DNA of 38,088 nt from UBA724 sp964229545 (GCA_964229545.1 CAXRDP010000018.1:1-38088); one strand, 5' to 3'. Shown: positions 9,349 to 18,602, counted from the stretch's first letter. Translations and numbers: made by a program. The notes: generated by a model from the letters alone, not told the origin.

Positions 9349-9356
9349 TCTCCAAC

Positions 9357-9881
9357 ATGCTTTTAGAAGACTGCTTTTTTCTTGGAACGGTAGTCGGCAA
9401 ATACAGTTTTAAGGGAGAGGTATTGATAAAACTCGATACCGATCAGCCTGAACTTTACGAAAACATTGCATCCCTATTTATTGAAACCCAAACGGGGTTG
9501 GCTCCTTATTTTGTCGTAAAATCGGGGTTGCACAAATCCAATTTGCTGCGTGTGACTTTTGAGGATGTTACAGATGAGGCCGGAGCCGATGCCTTGCTGA
9601 AAAAAAAGGTTTTTTTGCCTTTGGATATGTTGCCCAAACTCACAGGCAACCAGTTTTATTTCCATGAGATCATAGGTTATGCTGTGATAGACAAACAACA
9701 CGGAGACATTGGAAAAGTTACTGGGGTAAACGACACTGCAACTCAAGCAGTTTTGGAAATCGAACACAAAACTTCCCAAGTCTTGTTGCCCATCGTGGAT
9801 GAAATCATCCTAGAGGTTGACAGAAATAACAAGCAATTGCATGTCCAAATTCCAGAAGGTCTTCTGGATATTTATGGATAA
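9357..9881 (+). CDS. rimM: Ribosome maturation factor RimM
   Basis: The product has 174 residues, the normal size. The N-terminal beta-barrel begins LGTVVGKYSFKGEVLIKL, the RimM signature. The C-terminal PRC-barrel carries FYFHEIIGYAV and ends with a VLLPIVDEIILEVD segment. RimM binds the 30S head during assembly. The 8-base gap after rpsP indicates co-transcription. No terminator is seen before the next gene 33 bases downstream. Confidence 0.95.
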   Translation: MLLEDCFFLGTVVGKYSFKGEVLIKLDTDQPELYENIASLFIETQTGLAPYFVVKSGLHKSNLLRVTFEDVTDEAGADALLKKKVFLPLDMLPKLTGNQFYFHEIIGYAVIDKQHGDIGKVTGVNDTATQAVLEIEHKTSQVLLPIVDEIILEVDRNNKQLHVQIPEGLLDIYG

Positions 9882-9914
9882 ATTGCGCTGACATTTTCTT
9901 TACATTTCGGCACT

Positions 9915-11864
9915 ATGCGATGCTTATATCTATCATTACTAATTTCTATTAGTATAGCCGCCCAAGACACGCTTTCTTTGGAAGAGGTGGTGATTAAAGC
10001 GACCATATCACCCCTAGAACAAACGCCTTTTGCGTTAAGCATACGACCACTTGACAATACTACAAACCCCTTATCAACCTTGGGTATTCCAGGACTGCAA
10101 ATCAACAACAACGAAAATGCGGCACAAGACCCTCGCATTGCCATCAGAGGTTTTGGCGCACGAGCAGCTTTTGGCATCAGGGGCATCAATGTCTATCTGG
10201 ATGGCATTCCACAAACCACGCCAGACGGACAAACCCAAATCGATCACCTCCCAACACACCTGCTTGACCGCGTGGCGGTAATTCGGGGGCTGAGCGGTAC
10301 CCGCTATGGCAATGCTTCGGGTGGCGTTATTAACTTTCAAACCACCGACGATATCGGCAGTCTTGCCAACTTTTCAGCACAAACAGGCAGCTTCGGAATG
10401 TGGGGTTTACACGCCGCTGTACAGCATAAAAACAAAAACAACACACTTTTGGCTTCGGTTTCTACGACTACAAAGAATGGCTATAGAAACCACAGCGGCT
10501 ACACCAACCACTATGGGTATGTCAAGTACAAACGCCAATGGACAGAAAGATTGGAAACCACGTGGCGGCTGCTTTTTATGGACAGTCCCTATGCCTACGA
10601 TGCAGGAGCATTGACTCTTGAAGAAGTCCGACAAAACCGCGCCCAAGCCCGTCAACGGAATGTGGATTTTAATGCCCAAGAAGCGGTCACACAATGGCAG
10701 GCTAGTTTGAATGCACGCTATCGTTTGGACACCGGAACCCTCTCAGCAAAAATGCATTGGAGTCCGAGAGACTTTATGGGTTGGTTGCCTTTTGAGAATT
10801 ATGGTGCAGTCGATTTGAATCGAAATTTTTATGGCACCAACCTAGAGTACCAATCCGCCATTGGGTCTGGAAAATGGCTGGTGGGGATCGACTTTCAACA
10901 GCAAGACGACCACAGGCAACGTTTTCAAAACTTGGCCGGCAGTCGAGGGGCTCAAGGTATGAATCAGATAGAATCCTTTGGCGCCCTTAGTGGTTATGGC
11001 CTAATCGTCTTGACATGGGGCAAACTGAATACCGAAATCGGTTTGCGCTTTGACCTCCAAGCCTTGCGCCTAGAAGACCGTTTTTTAGATCATGGTGACC
11101 AACAAGCCCAAAGAAAATACGGGGTCTGGACGCCCAACGTGGGTGTTGTCTGGACACTTGGCCCACAAAATGCATTGTTTGTGAATCTAGGGACAGCCTA
11201 TGAGACCCCCGCTTTGAGCGAACTGTCTGCCAACCCCTATGGCGCGGGCTTTAATCCCGATGTGCAACCATCCCATTCTGTTGGGGTTGATCTAGGATAT
11301 CGCTACCAATCTCAGTGCTTTCAATGGGAAGCGGTTGCATTCCATACTCAAACGCGCAATGAGTTGGTACGCTATGAATTGGAAGCTTTGCCCGGACAAA
11401 ATTTTTATAGAAATCTGGGGACTTCTACCCGCTATGGGCTGGAGTTGGAAGGCGTGTTGTCTCTTGGCAAATTCCATCAGTTTAGAGGGAGTATGACACA
11501 GGCGGCATATCGCTTTGACCGCGAAAGGCAGTCGTTTCGCATTCCGGGTGTGGCAGAAAGGACTGCTCAGTTGGGCTGGCAGTTCGACAACAAGCGGTGG
11601 CAAGTAGGACTGCAAACTTTTTATCAGGGCACGCTGTATGCGGATGACCTTAACAACACCCTTGTTCCTGACTACACCCTTGTGAATTTAAATTTGGGGC
11701 ATGACTTTTCTTTATTAGGTACCCAATCCAAGTTAGCTATTAGAATACAAAACCTTACAAACACCTCCTATTTTGACAACATTCGTATCAATGCTTTCGG
11801 TAAAAGATATTATGAGCCTGCAGCGGGGAGGCAGTTTTTTGTAAGGTTGGCATGTGCTTTTTAA
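9915..11864 (+). CDS. TonB-dependent outer-membrane receptor (non-SusC type)
   Basis: The product has 649 residues, with a short signal peptide (MRCLYLSLLISISIAAQ) cut before the TonB-box-like DTLSLEEVVIKA. The plug domain follows (DPRIAIRGFGARAAFGIRG, then VYLDGIPQ and GGVINFQT), then a 22-strand-type barrel ending in a C-terminal Phe (FFVRLACAF). It lacks the carboxypeptidase-regulatory-like N-terminal domain of SusC proteins and has no SusD neighbour, so it resembles siderophore, metal or vitamin receptors. The substrate cannot be read from the sequence. It lies 33 bases after rimM, so read-through is possible, but a functional link is unlikely. A strong palindrome at 11902-11925 ends the transcription unit. 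Confidence 0.88.
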   Translation: MRCLYLSLLISISIAAQDTLSLEEVVIKATISPLEQTPFALSIRPLDNTTNPLSTLGIPGLQINNNENAAQDPRIAIRGFGARAAFGIRGINVYLDGIPQTTPDGQTQIDHLPTHLLDRVAVIRGLSGTRYGNASGGVINFQTTDDIGSLANFSAQTGSFGMWGLHAAVQHKNKNNTLLASVSTTTKNGYRNHSGYTNHYGYVKYKRQWTERLETTWRLLFMDSPYAYDAGALTLEEVRQNRAQARQRNVDFNAQEAVTQWQASLNARYRLDTGTLSAKMHWSPRDFMGWLPFENYGAVDLNRNFYGTNLEYQSAIGSGKWLVGIDFQQQDDHRQRFQNLAGSRGAQGMNQIESFGALSGYGLIVLTWGKLNTEIGLRFDLQALRLEDRFLDHGDQQAQRKYGVWTPNVGVVWTLGPQNALFVNLGTAYETPALSELSANPYGAGFNPDVQPSHSVGVDLGYRYQSQCFQWEAVAFHTQTRNELVRYELEALPGQNFYRNLGTSTRYGLELEGVLSLGKFHQFRGSMTQAAYRFDRERQSFRIPGVAERTAQLGWQFDNKRWQVGLQTFYQGTLYADDLNNTLVPDYTLVNLNLGHDFSLLGTQSKLAIRIQNLTNTSYFDNIRINAFGKRYYEPAAGRQFFVRLACAF

Positions 11865-11901
11865 AACCCCTACAGAAATTTTAGCTTAAGAAAGGGTAAA
11901 A

Positions 11902-11925
11902 AAAGACCCGGATTACCGGGTCTTT
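11902..11925. terminator. Bidirectional intrinsic terminator between convergent genes
   Basis: A perfect 10-bp inverted repeat (AAAGACCCGG with its complement) surrounds the loop ATTA. On the minus strand the stem runs into a further T tract, making a strong terminator for the starch operon arm. On the plus strand three T close the stem, giving a weaker stop for the TonB receptor. Confidence 0.85.
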
Positions 11926-11934
11926 GAAGATTAG

Positions 11935-12906
11935 TTATTTTATCAATAAGCGTTTATATCCTGAATTAAGGGCTGTGTCAATTCGAACCAAATACATCCC
12001 TGAGTGCAGGCTGAGGTTTAAGTCAAAACCGTTGGAATTAATGTCTTTTTTGAAAACCTCCTTACCATTCATGTCAAAAATAGTAACCTTTTCTACTTTT
12101 GAAATGGAGTTAATCCGAACAGAGCTACTAGCAGGGTTGGGGTATAAAGAAAAATCAGAACTTGAGAATTCAGAAATACCCAAGGTTGTAGATTCAGAAT
12201 TGTTCCATGTCATCTGAACGGTCATGTCAGAGGACAATTGAACATATCTGTTTTTCCCGCCATCACTGGCAGCTATATATTGGTTTCCTGTAGTGATAGC
12301 ATTAAAGTCTTCTTGTTCAGCCCAGTCGTTGATTGTAATCTTATATTGATACATTTTTTCATCCAAAGACATGGTGGCTGACCAAGTGCCATCTCCGTTG
12401 TCAGTTAAAGGATTAGAACTCCCGCTCCAACTATTAAATTCTCCACTCGCATACACAGTTTTTCCAACAAGACTTCCAGTATATGAGGACATATCAACGT
12501 TAATTGTCAAGTCATGTGGGCCAGGGTTGGCAGTACTTTCAGAGCAAACGCCCCATGCAGCAGTATCAACCGTTGATGGACCATTGACCACTATGGTTCT
12601 GTTGGTGTTACCATAATTAGTGGTTGTACATACATCCCCTTGGGTAAAAGCTTCCTGTGAAGCCCAGTTATTCACGGTGAATTTATATTCATAATAACCA
12701 TCTGCCAAAGACAGTGTCCCTGTCCATGTGCCATCCCCATTATCTGTCAATGGGTTATCGGTACCGCTCCACCCATTAAGGCTGCCAGAGATATAAACTC
12801 CGCCGGTAGTGTCTTGACCAGTCATATCAACAGTAAAAGTTACATCGCTTTGAGCAATACAAAAACTTGATAAAAACGCAAAAAATAAAAGTAAAAATTG
12901 TTTCAT
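11935..12906 (-). CDS. T9SS-sorted protein with two starch-binding-like modules
   Basis: The product has 323 residues. After a signal peptide (MKQFLLLFFAFLSSFCIAQ) come two related beta-sandwich modules, about residues 20-110 and 129-228. Both contain PLTDNGDGTW, a YEYKF/YQYKI strand and a Trp motif (NNWASQE / NDWAEQE). The fold resembles CBM20/CBM48-like carbohydrate-binding domains. The last 75 residues are a type A T9SS sorting domain (SLYPNPASSSVRI, then FDMNGKEV, ending GYKRLLIK). No catalytic domain is visible. It is last in the susCDE-amylase operon. It probably binds starch on the surface or outside the cell, possibly alongside the amylase. Binding is inferred from module type and context. 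Confidence 0.8.
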   Translation of the reverse strand: MKQFLLLFFAFLSSFCIAQSDVTFTVDMTGQDTTGGVYISGSLNGWSGTDNPLTDNGDGTWTGTLSLADGYYEYKFTVNNWASQEAFTQGDVCTTTNYGNTNRTIVVNGPSTVDTAAWGVCSESTANPGPHDLTINVDMSSYTGSLVGKTVYASGEFNSWSGSSNPLTDNGDGTWSATMSLDEKMYQYKITINDWAEQEDFNAITTGNQYIAASDGGKNRYVQLSSDMTVQMTWNNSESTTLGISEFSSSDFSLYPNPASSSVRINSISKVEKVTIFDMNGKEVFKKDINSNGFDLNLSLHSGMYLVRIDTALNSGYKRLLIK

Positions 12907-12974
12907 AATTATATCATTTAATCATTATATCATAACCGACTTTATAGTCGTAAAGAAAGCTATTGCCTTCTGCG

Positions 12975-15836
12975 TCATTGTTTTAGGACTTTCAATAAGC
13001 CCCAAGCGTTGCTTTGTGGATGCTTGAGCACCACAAAGTAAAGCCCGTTTTGTTTTGGTGCATTGATATGAAGATGTTGGCTGCGAATAGCATCTTCCCC
13101 TTTGTCTATCAATACCCCAGATGGATTGTATATCTTCCATTCTACAGCACCCTTCAAAGCAGTAGGTAAAAGGATGTTAATATTGTCACGAACAGGATTT
13201 TCTGTGAGTTGTAATCCTTGTATCAATTGGGTTGAACCCTGACCCAAAGTGGCCTGCTGATTGCCATAAACACGAAACTCTCCTGGCTGAAGGGTTATGG
13301 CTGTCGCGGTATTGCTTACCGAAAAACTACTTTCATCCATCAGGTTGTACCAAGTACCCGTATATGGGAAATCGGCTGTTATGGCCTGTGGATAGACATC
13401 AAAGTTGGCCAGTATCACCACATTCTTTAGTGAGGAAGTATCTAGCGCATCATCATATATATAGATGCGCTGTAAAAGATTGTTATTATTGTAGGGGCTT
13501 ATAGAAGAACTGGCACGAAACACCGGATTGTTGGTTTTGAGTGCTATCATTTTGGCCCAGTCATCGTAAATCTGTTTTCTTTGTGCAATCGAAAGCCAGT
13601 TTTCTGACCATTGCGGTTGTGGCTTGGTATCCAAACGGCAATCACCCACGGTGCCATCGGAACAGGTATTTAAAGACTGCTGCATTCCCAGTTCTGCAAA
13701 ATGCCAAATCATTTTGGGTCCTGGCACCAATAGGCTCACCGCACCAATGGCAGACATTCGGGAAAGGGCTGTGTTTAGGTTTTGAACATCATGGTTGGGG
13801 TTGTTTTGATTACCGAACTGTAGGTTTTCGTACATCAATCTTTCCTCGTCGTGGCTTTCAGGATACCCTATCAGTCTTTTGCCGTCAAAACCTCTGCTCT
13901 CTGAACGGATTCCGCCGATATCAGCGTTTGAGGCATAGCCCATGGAAAGCTGTTTATAGCTAGAAAACATATTGCCCCACAGCATGATACCCTTGCCCTC
14001 ATAGACACGGTAGTCTGCCCATGCTTCCTCTTCAGCTTGACCACCCAGATGTTCAAAAATCACATAGTGATCGGGGTCTATAGACCAGGAGTAGTCGGCG
14101 TATTCTTTGAGTACGTCTACCCGATCTTGCTGATAGCTGCCTGTACAGCCTTCGTCATTGGCAGTACAGTTTTGTGTAAAGCCCTTAGTAAGGTCCCAAC
14201 GGAAACCATCTATCTTGTATTCTTCTATCCAGTGCTTGATCACGCGTTTGGTGAAGTTTTTGGTTAAAACAGATTGGTGATTGAAATCACTTCCCACACT
14301 GTAAGAATGCTGGGCAATCTCATTGAAATAGGGGTTTTCACTGGAGGGATCCCCCCAGCCGTCATTGTTGGGATCATCCATCCACATGCGCACCCCGGGT
14401 GCCCGGCCATAGGCGTGGTTTAGGGCCAAGTCCAAAATAACTGCAATGCCATTTTGATGAAAGGTGTCTACCAGCTCTTTGAACTTGTTTGGTGTGCCAT
14501 AAAACTTATCCAAGGCCATATGAAAGGCGGTGTTGTAGCCCCAACTCTCATTGCCTTCAAATTCCATTACAGGCATCAGTTCTATGGCATTGATGTTGAG
14601 ATTTTTAAAATAATCGATATGATCGATAAGGTCTTGAAAACTTCGGTTTTCATCAAAATCACGTATCAGCAATTCATATATAACAAGGTCTTCTTTGGGA
14701 GGTTTTTGAAAATCAGGGACTTGCCAGTTATATTGGGATTGACCGGTTTGCATAACGGTTACCTCACGTTGCTGCCCTGTGGGATAAGCTGGTAGATTGG
14801 GATAAGAGGTTGCGGGTATGTATTCGTCATCAAATGGCGACAATACCAATGTGGAGTAAGGATCTGCCGTTTTCACAATTTGAGGTGAATTGGTCACAGG
14901 ATCCACGTCGTAAACCCAATATTGATAGGTGTAAATTTGGTTTGGAGTAAGGTTGTTCAGTTCTAGCCAAAATTTGCCCGTAATAGGGTCTTGATTCATC
15001 AAGTAGTTTTCGTCTGGGTCATAATTATTAAAACTTCCTGCGACATATGCAAAACCTTTCTCAGGGGCGTTGAGTACCAAAGTAGCTTTGGTATTATCCG
15101 TTGGATGATAGTTAATACCATCTTCCATCCCCACAGGGGTGGAAGCTGAGGTGAGAGTTGGGGGCACAAATACTTTAAAAGGTACGGTTTGTGTGCTATT
15201 GCCATCTGTGGCGCTTAACTCAAAATCAGTATGGGTATATAAAGGACCGGCAGGATAAAAGAAACTAGTCCCTGTAGTGGTAGACAATACGGATCCATTT
15301 CCCTTTAGTGTAAACGTAGCTGAAATACTAGAAGATGCTGTTACATATACACCACCTCCTGAAGTAACTACGGTTTCAGCATTGGCAGGAGAAGTAAGTG
15401 TAAATTCAAACAATCCTACATCGAAAAGAAAATCTTCTGTTTTGTTTTCATTTCCATCGCTACCACCAACCTTGGTTTTGGCGAGTACGCCAAGTTGCTT
15501 AATATTGGTCGTTTCAAAAAACTCTGTAGGTGTCAGTGTGTAACTATAGGTTCCATCGCCATTGTCGGTCATACGCATGGTTTCGGAAGAATTATCCCAA
15601 GTGCCATTGGTATCTGAACCTACAGCGGTGCTACTTCCTGAAGGGTAATACCATGTCCATAAATACACACCATCTGGGTTACTCCATGCGGTGAGATCAA
15701 TGCCGGAAAGGGTGATGGTTATCTGTTGGGACTCTTCAAAAGGATTGGGACTGATACTAAAATTTGCGTTGGGCTGGTTTTGACCCCAAGCCCAGAAAAC
15801 ACTCAACAATAAAAAAAATTGTAAAAAGTATTTCAT
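12975..15836 (-). CDS. T9SS-secreted GH13 alpha-amylase
   Basis: The 953-residue product starts at the ATG at 15836, where the signal peptide MKYFLQFFLLLSVFWAWGQ begins. An in-frame TTG further up would spoil the signal peptide. Two immunoglobulin-like N-terminal domains come first, then a CBM48-like domain (GFAYVAGSFNNYDPD). The GH13 barrel carries region I DLALNHAYG, region II GFRWDLTKGF (nucleophile Asp ~548), region III VIFEHLG (acid/base Glu ~595) and region IV SHDEER (Asp ~663). The C-terminus is a type A T9SS sorting domain (LTENPVRDNINI, then VEWKIYNPSGVL). It should hydrolyse alpha-1,4-glucan outside the cell, the role of the SusG lipoprotein in Bacteroides but with a different export route. 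Whether it also cuts alpha-1,6 bonds cannot be decided. A hairpin precedes its start codon. Confidence 0.92.
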   Translation of the reverse strand: MKYFLQFFLLLSVFWAWGQNQPNANFSISPNPFEESQQITITLSGIDLTAWSNPDGVYLWTWYYPSGSSTAVGSDTNGTWDNSSETMRMTDNGDGTYSYTLTPTEFFETTNIKQLGVLAKTKVGGSDGNENKTEDFLFDVGLFEFTLTSPANAETVVTSGGGVYVTASSSISATFTLKGNGSVLSTTTGTSFFYPAGPLYTHTDFELSATDGNSTQTVPFKVFVPPTLTSASTPVGMEDGINYHPTDNTKATLVLNAPEKGFAYVAGSFNNYDPDENYLMNQDPITGKFWLELNNLTPNQIYTYQYWVYDVDPVTNSPQIVKTADPYSTLVLSPFDDEYIPATSYPNLPAYPTGQQREVTVMQTGQSQYNWQVPDFQKPPKEDLVIYELLIRDFDENRSFQDLIDHIDYFKNLNINAIELMPVMEFEGNESWGYNTAFHMALDKFYGTPNKFKELVDTFHQNGIAVILDLALNHAYGRAPGVRMWMDDPNNDGWGDPSSENPYFNEIAQHSYSVGSDFNHQSVLTKNFTKRVIKHWIEEYKIDGFRWDLTKGFTQNCTANDEGCTGSYQQDRVDVLKEYADYSWSIDPDHYVIFEHLGGQAEEEAWADYRVYEGKGIMLWGNMFSSYKQLSMGYASNADIGGIRSESRGFDGKRLIGYPESHDEERLMYENLQFGNQNNPNHDVQNLNTALSRMSAIGAVSLLVPGPKMIWHFAELGMQQSLNTCSDGTVGDCRLDTKPQPQWSENWLSIAQRKQIYDDWAKMIALKTNNPVFRASSSISPYNNNNLLQRIYIYDDALDTSSLKNVVILANFDVYPQAITADFPYTGTWYNLMDESSFSVSNTATAITLQPGEFRVYGNQQATLGQGSTQLIQGLQLTENPVRDNINILLPTALKGAVEWKIYNPSGVLIDKGEDAIRSQHLHINAPKQNGLYFVVLKHPQSNAWGLLKVLKQ

Positions 15837-15842
15837 AAACTC

Positions 15843-15873
15843 AAAAAATAAGGGAGGAGCCAAGGCTCCTCCC
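15843..15873 (-). terminator. Terminator-like hairpin inside the operon, just before the amylase start
   Basis: A 22-base palindrome with 10-bp arms (GGGAGGAGCC and complement, 15852-15861 with 15864-15873) and a 2-base centre lies between the susE-like stop (15881) and the amylase ATG (15836). On the minus strand it is followed by TTATTTTTT. This is the layout of an intrinsic terminator placed mid-operon, so partial termination or control of the ribosome site is plausible. Confidence 0.6.
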
Positions 15874-15880
15874 GCGTTTC

Positions 15881-16966
15881 TTATTGCTTAGACAAAGTAT
15901 ATGTCATGTTGTTGAGATCTACTATTAGGTCGTAAGTGCCAGCCTCAGCTACTGGGATATCGTTTCCGAATCCGCCAAGCTGTAAGGTGCCTTCTCCGCC
16001 TTCTCCAAGGCCATAATTCACAGCCCAGTCATTATTCTGTCGGATTTTAAATACACCAGCTGTCATTGAAACATTTTGTGCTAAGTAAACCCCATCAGTA
16101 CAAGGGTCAGGAATCAGTTTTACATCATTGGTACTGCCCCAACCACCAGGCGCCGCATCACCTATTACTCCGAAAACATCTGAACTACTCAACGAATAAG
16201 TAAGGTTCACCAGATCGAAATCAAAGATGTAATTTCCTGCATTGGCAACAGGAATATCATTGCCAAAACCACCTGATTGTAAGGTTCCTTCACCGCCAGT
16301 TCCGACTCCATAATTGACTGCCCAATCATTGTTTTCGCGAATCTTCATAACACCGCTAGTCAATGTTATAGCTATAGTATAAGCGCCATCGCCTACCAAA
16401 TAGGCCTTGCGGTCGTTTGTACTTCCCCAGCCTCCGGGTGCAGCATCACCAATTAACCCAAACGTACTGATTATGGGATCTTCACAATTGTTAATAACGA
16501 CCAACTCAATATTGAGTGTAATCGGATCTGAAACAGAATGTATGGGGTTGTTGCCATCCGCATCACCCACAAAAGCTGTTACTCTAAAATGTATTGGAAA
16601 AACTTCCAAGTCATTGTCCTCTGCGATGGTCAACAACTTTCCAATGGTCACAGCTACTTGGTTGTCAGATGTTTCACCCGAAGTGTAGTCGATGGTTGAA
16701 AAGTCTGCATTAATGGAACCTTCTACCTCATAAGTAATGGTAGTAGGTGCCTCGAAGTCAGGTGTGGTCCAAATCAAACGCTCCAATACATTGCCAGGAA
16801 TCTGATCGAAAATTTTATAAACCGTGTTGGGTTCATTTGTAAAACTCACCTTTTCAACAGGCTCTACAGCGGTAAATACCAAATAGTCCTCGTTGTCACA
16901 AGAGGCCAAGGTGAATGAGGCCACAAGCCCCAGTATTAGATATCTCATTTTTATCATTGTTTTCAT
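15881..16966 (-). CDS. SusE/SusF-like outer-membrane starch-binding lipoprotein
   Basis: The product has 361 residues. A lipoprotein signal peptide ends in the lipobox LASC, with Cys followed by Asp-Asn-Glu. Residues 30-165 form a SusE-like immunoglobulin domain (EKVSFTNEP, then WTTPDFEAPTTITYEVEG). Two tandem ~90-residue modules follow (about 170-262 and 264-361). Both begin with FG(L/V)IGDAAPGGWGSTND and carry KIR(E/Q)NNDWAVNYG and GGFGNDIPVA, as in SusE/SusF starch-binding domains. The protein is expected on the cell surface, holding starch next to SusCD. It starts 10 bases after the susD stop and precedes the secreted amylase. An internal Met seven residues in is an alternative start; both would give a lipoprotein. 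Confidence 0.88.
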   Translation of the reverse strand: MKTMIKMRYLILGLVASFTLASCDNEDYLVFTAVEPVEKVSFTNEPNTVYKIFDQIPGNVLERLIWTTPDFEAPTTITYEVEGSINADFSTIDYTSGETSDNQVAVTIGKLLTIAEDNDLEVFPIHFRVTAFVGDADGNNPIHSVSDPITLNIELVVINNCEDPIISTFGLIGDAAPGGWGSTNDRKAYLVGDGAYTIAITLTSGVMKIRENNDWAVNYGVGTGGEGTLQSGGFGNDIPVANAGNYIFDFDLVNLTYSLSSSDVFGVIGDAAPGGWGSTNDVKLIPDPCTDGVYLAQNVSMTAGVFKIRQNNDWAVNYGLGEGGEGTLQLGGFGNDIPVAEAGTYDLIVDLNNMTYTLSKQ

Positions 16967-16976
16967 ATTGTTAAGA

Positions 16977-18590
16977 TTAGTAGTCAGGATTTTGAGTTAG
17001 GTTTTCATTGACAAGCAAGATGTCTTCCGGAATTGGGAAAATCTTTCTATGAGCTTCAGAAGCTTTTCCGTTGGCAGCACCTGCTTTAAAGGGCCAAACA
17101 TAGTTGGCACCTATGTACTGGTTGTTACGAATCAGGTCAACCCTGCGTAGGCCCTCCCAATACAACTCTCTTTGGCGCTCGTCCATCACAAAGTCGATGG
17201 TGAGGTCTGATGCCGAAATAGGGGCTGCATTGGCTCTTTCACGCAGTGCGTTGACAAGACTCACCGCGGTAGCTGTACTTCCACCGCCGCCACGAGCGAC
17301 AGCCTCTACGTAGTTGAGGTGCACCTCGGCCAATCTGATCACAGGAAGGTCCGTGTCTACAAAGTTTCCTGAGGCATCGCTACCTGCATTGCCAGAAGAA
17401 TCTAGGTTTTTGAACTTTGTCACTGCATAGCCATCGCCAAAAGCTGAAATGCTTTCAATTTCATAATTCTGACCATCTGAGTAAAACATGGCGCGCGCAT
17501 CTGACCAAGCGGTTGGATGTCCATCTGCGTTTGAAGCAGTTACTGCATCGGAGAACTTTTCGACCAAGGCTTTTGTCGTACGTGTACCCCACCAGCCGCC
17601 ATTGATGCCAAAGTCTGCAGGATTCATACTTCCCCCTACAGCAGCGTGAACCAAGAAAGTATTTCCTGCCCAAGTCTGTGAATTCAGCCCATCATAAACT
17701 AGGGTAAAAATAAACTCGTTCTGAGCGCCATTCATATGGTTGTCTGCCAAGAAAAGTTCGTCATATGCCGTGCCATTGTTATTGGCATCGTTGGTGTTGA
17801 TCGCATAGGTCGATCCCATGACTGTTTCGGCTTTTGAAATCACATCCGCATAACGGTTCTGTCCGATATAAACCTCCGCATTGAGGTAGATTCGGGTCAA
17901 CAAAGCAGATGCGGCTACTTGATCAACGCGCCCGTATTCATTGCTTCCTGAAGCCGGCAATAAGGACTCGAGCTCCAACAATTCTTGTTCGACAAAACTG
18001 AAGATTTCCTGGCGGTTGCTTTGTTCAGGCAATCCAAAAGAAATCTGGGTTACCAATGGCACGTTGGCAAACAAATCCATGAGTTGGCTGTAAGCAAAGG
18101 CACGAATAAAGCGTGCTTCGGCTATGTATTCAGCCACTCGGCTGTCCGATGAGCCCATAGCATTGGCGTTTTCAATAAACGAATTGGCAAAGGATACCAC
18201 TTGAGACAACCTAAAGTACATGCCTTTGATATAAACATTGTTCACACCCCATGACATTTCGTGAATGTTAGGCAAGCCTGGGTCTCCCCATGCAACAACC
18301 GCATTGTCTGTTGTCAACTCATTGAGTGTATACAACAAACGTGTAAACTGTGAGGTTCCCTCATCAATAATACTAGGGTCAATATCGGCATCACCAGCAG
18401 GCCCTTGTTGGCCAGTGAGCGCCAAAGAACCATAGACTTTGGCCAAGGCACCAAGTGCGTCGTCCGTAGTTTTATATACGTCGACCTCCGTAAAAAGGTC
18501 GGGGTCTGTGGGGTTTTGTGTGAGATCGTCATGACACGAAAAAAACACAAGACCCGAAAGACAAATTGATATGAATGATATTTTCTTCAT
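16977..18590 (-). CDS. susD: SusD/RagB family starch-binding outer-membrane lipoprotein
   Basis: The product has 537 residues, typical of SusD. The lipoprotein signal peptide is MKKISFISICLSGLVFFSC, with Cys-His-Asp-Asp after cleavage. The SusD N-terminal TPR region follows (DPDLFTEVDVYKTTDDALGALAKVYGSL), and the C-terminal region carries LPVIRLAEVHLNYVEA and the family's IPEDILLVNENLTQNPDY end. SusD forms the lid of the SusC importer and binds the glycan. It begins 12 bases after the susC stop. Starch or maltodextrin as the ligand is inferred from the linked amylase, GH97 and GH65 genes. The symbol is by family and context. Confidence 0.94.
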   Translation of the reverse strand: MKKISFISICLSGLVFFSCHDDLTQNPTDPDLFTEVDVYKTTDDALGALAKVYGSLALTGQQGPAGDADIDPSIIDEGTSQFTRLLYTLNELTTDNAVVAWGDPGLPNIHEMSWGVNNVYIKGMYFRLSQVVSFANSFIENANAMGSSDSRVAEYIAEARFIRAFAYSQLMDLFANVPLVTQISFGLPEQSNRQEIFSFVEQELLELESLLPASGSNEYGRVDQVAASALLTRIYLNAEVYIGQNRYADVISKAETVMGSTYAINTNDANNNGTAYDELFLADNHMNGAQNEFIFTLVYDGLNSQTWAGNTFLVHAAVGGSMNPADFGINGGWWGTRTTKALVEKFSDAVTASNADGHPTAWSDARAMFYSDGQNYEIESISAFGDGYAVTKFKNLDSSGNAGSDASGNFVDTDLPVIRLAEVHLNYVEAVARGGGGSTATAVSLVNALRERANAAPISASDLTIDFVMDERQRELYWEGLRRVDLIRNNQYIGANYVWPFKAGAANGKASEAHRKIFPIPEDILLVNENLTQNPDY

Positions 18591-18602
18591 AATAAAATAT
18601 GT

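Noticed and set aside
12937..12950. Small inverted repeat CGACT/AGTCG between the amylase and the binding-protein gene
   Set aside because: Only 5 bp with a 4-base loop and no T tract; it could arise by chance in a 68-base gap.
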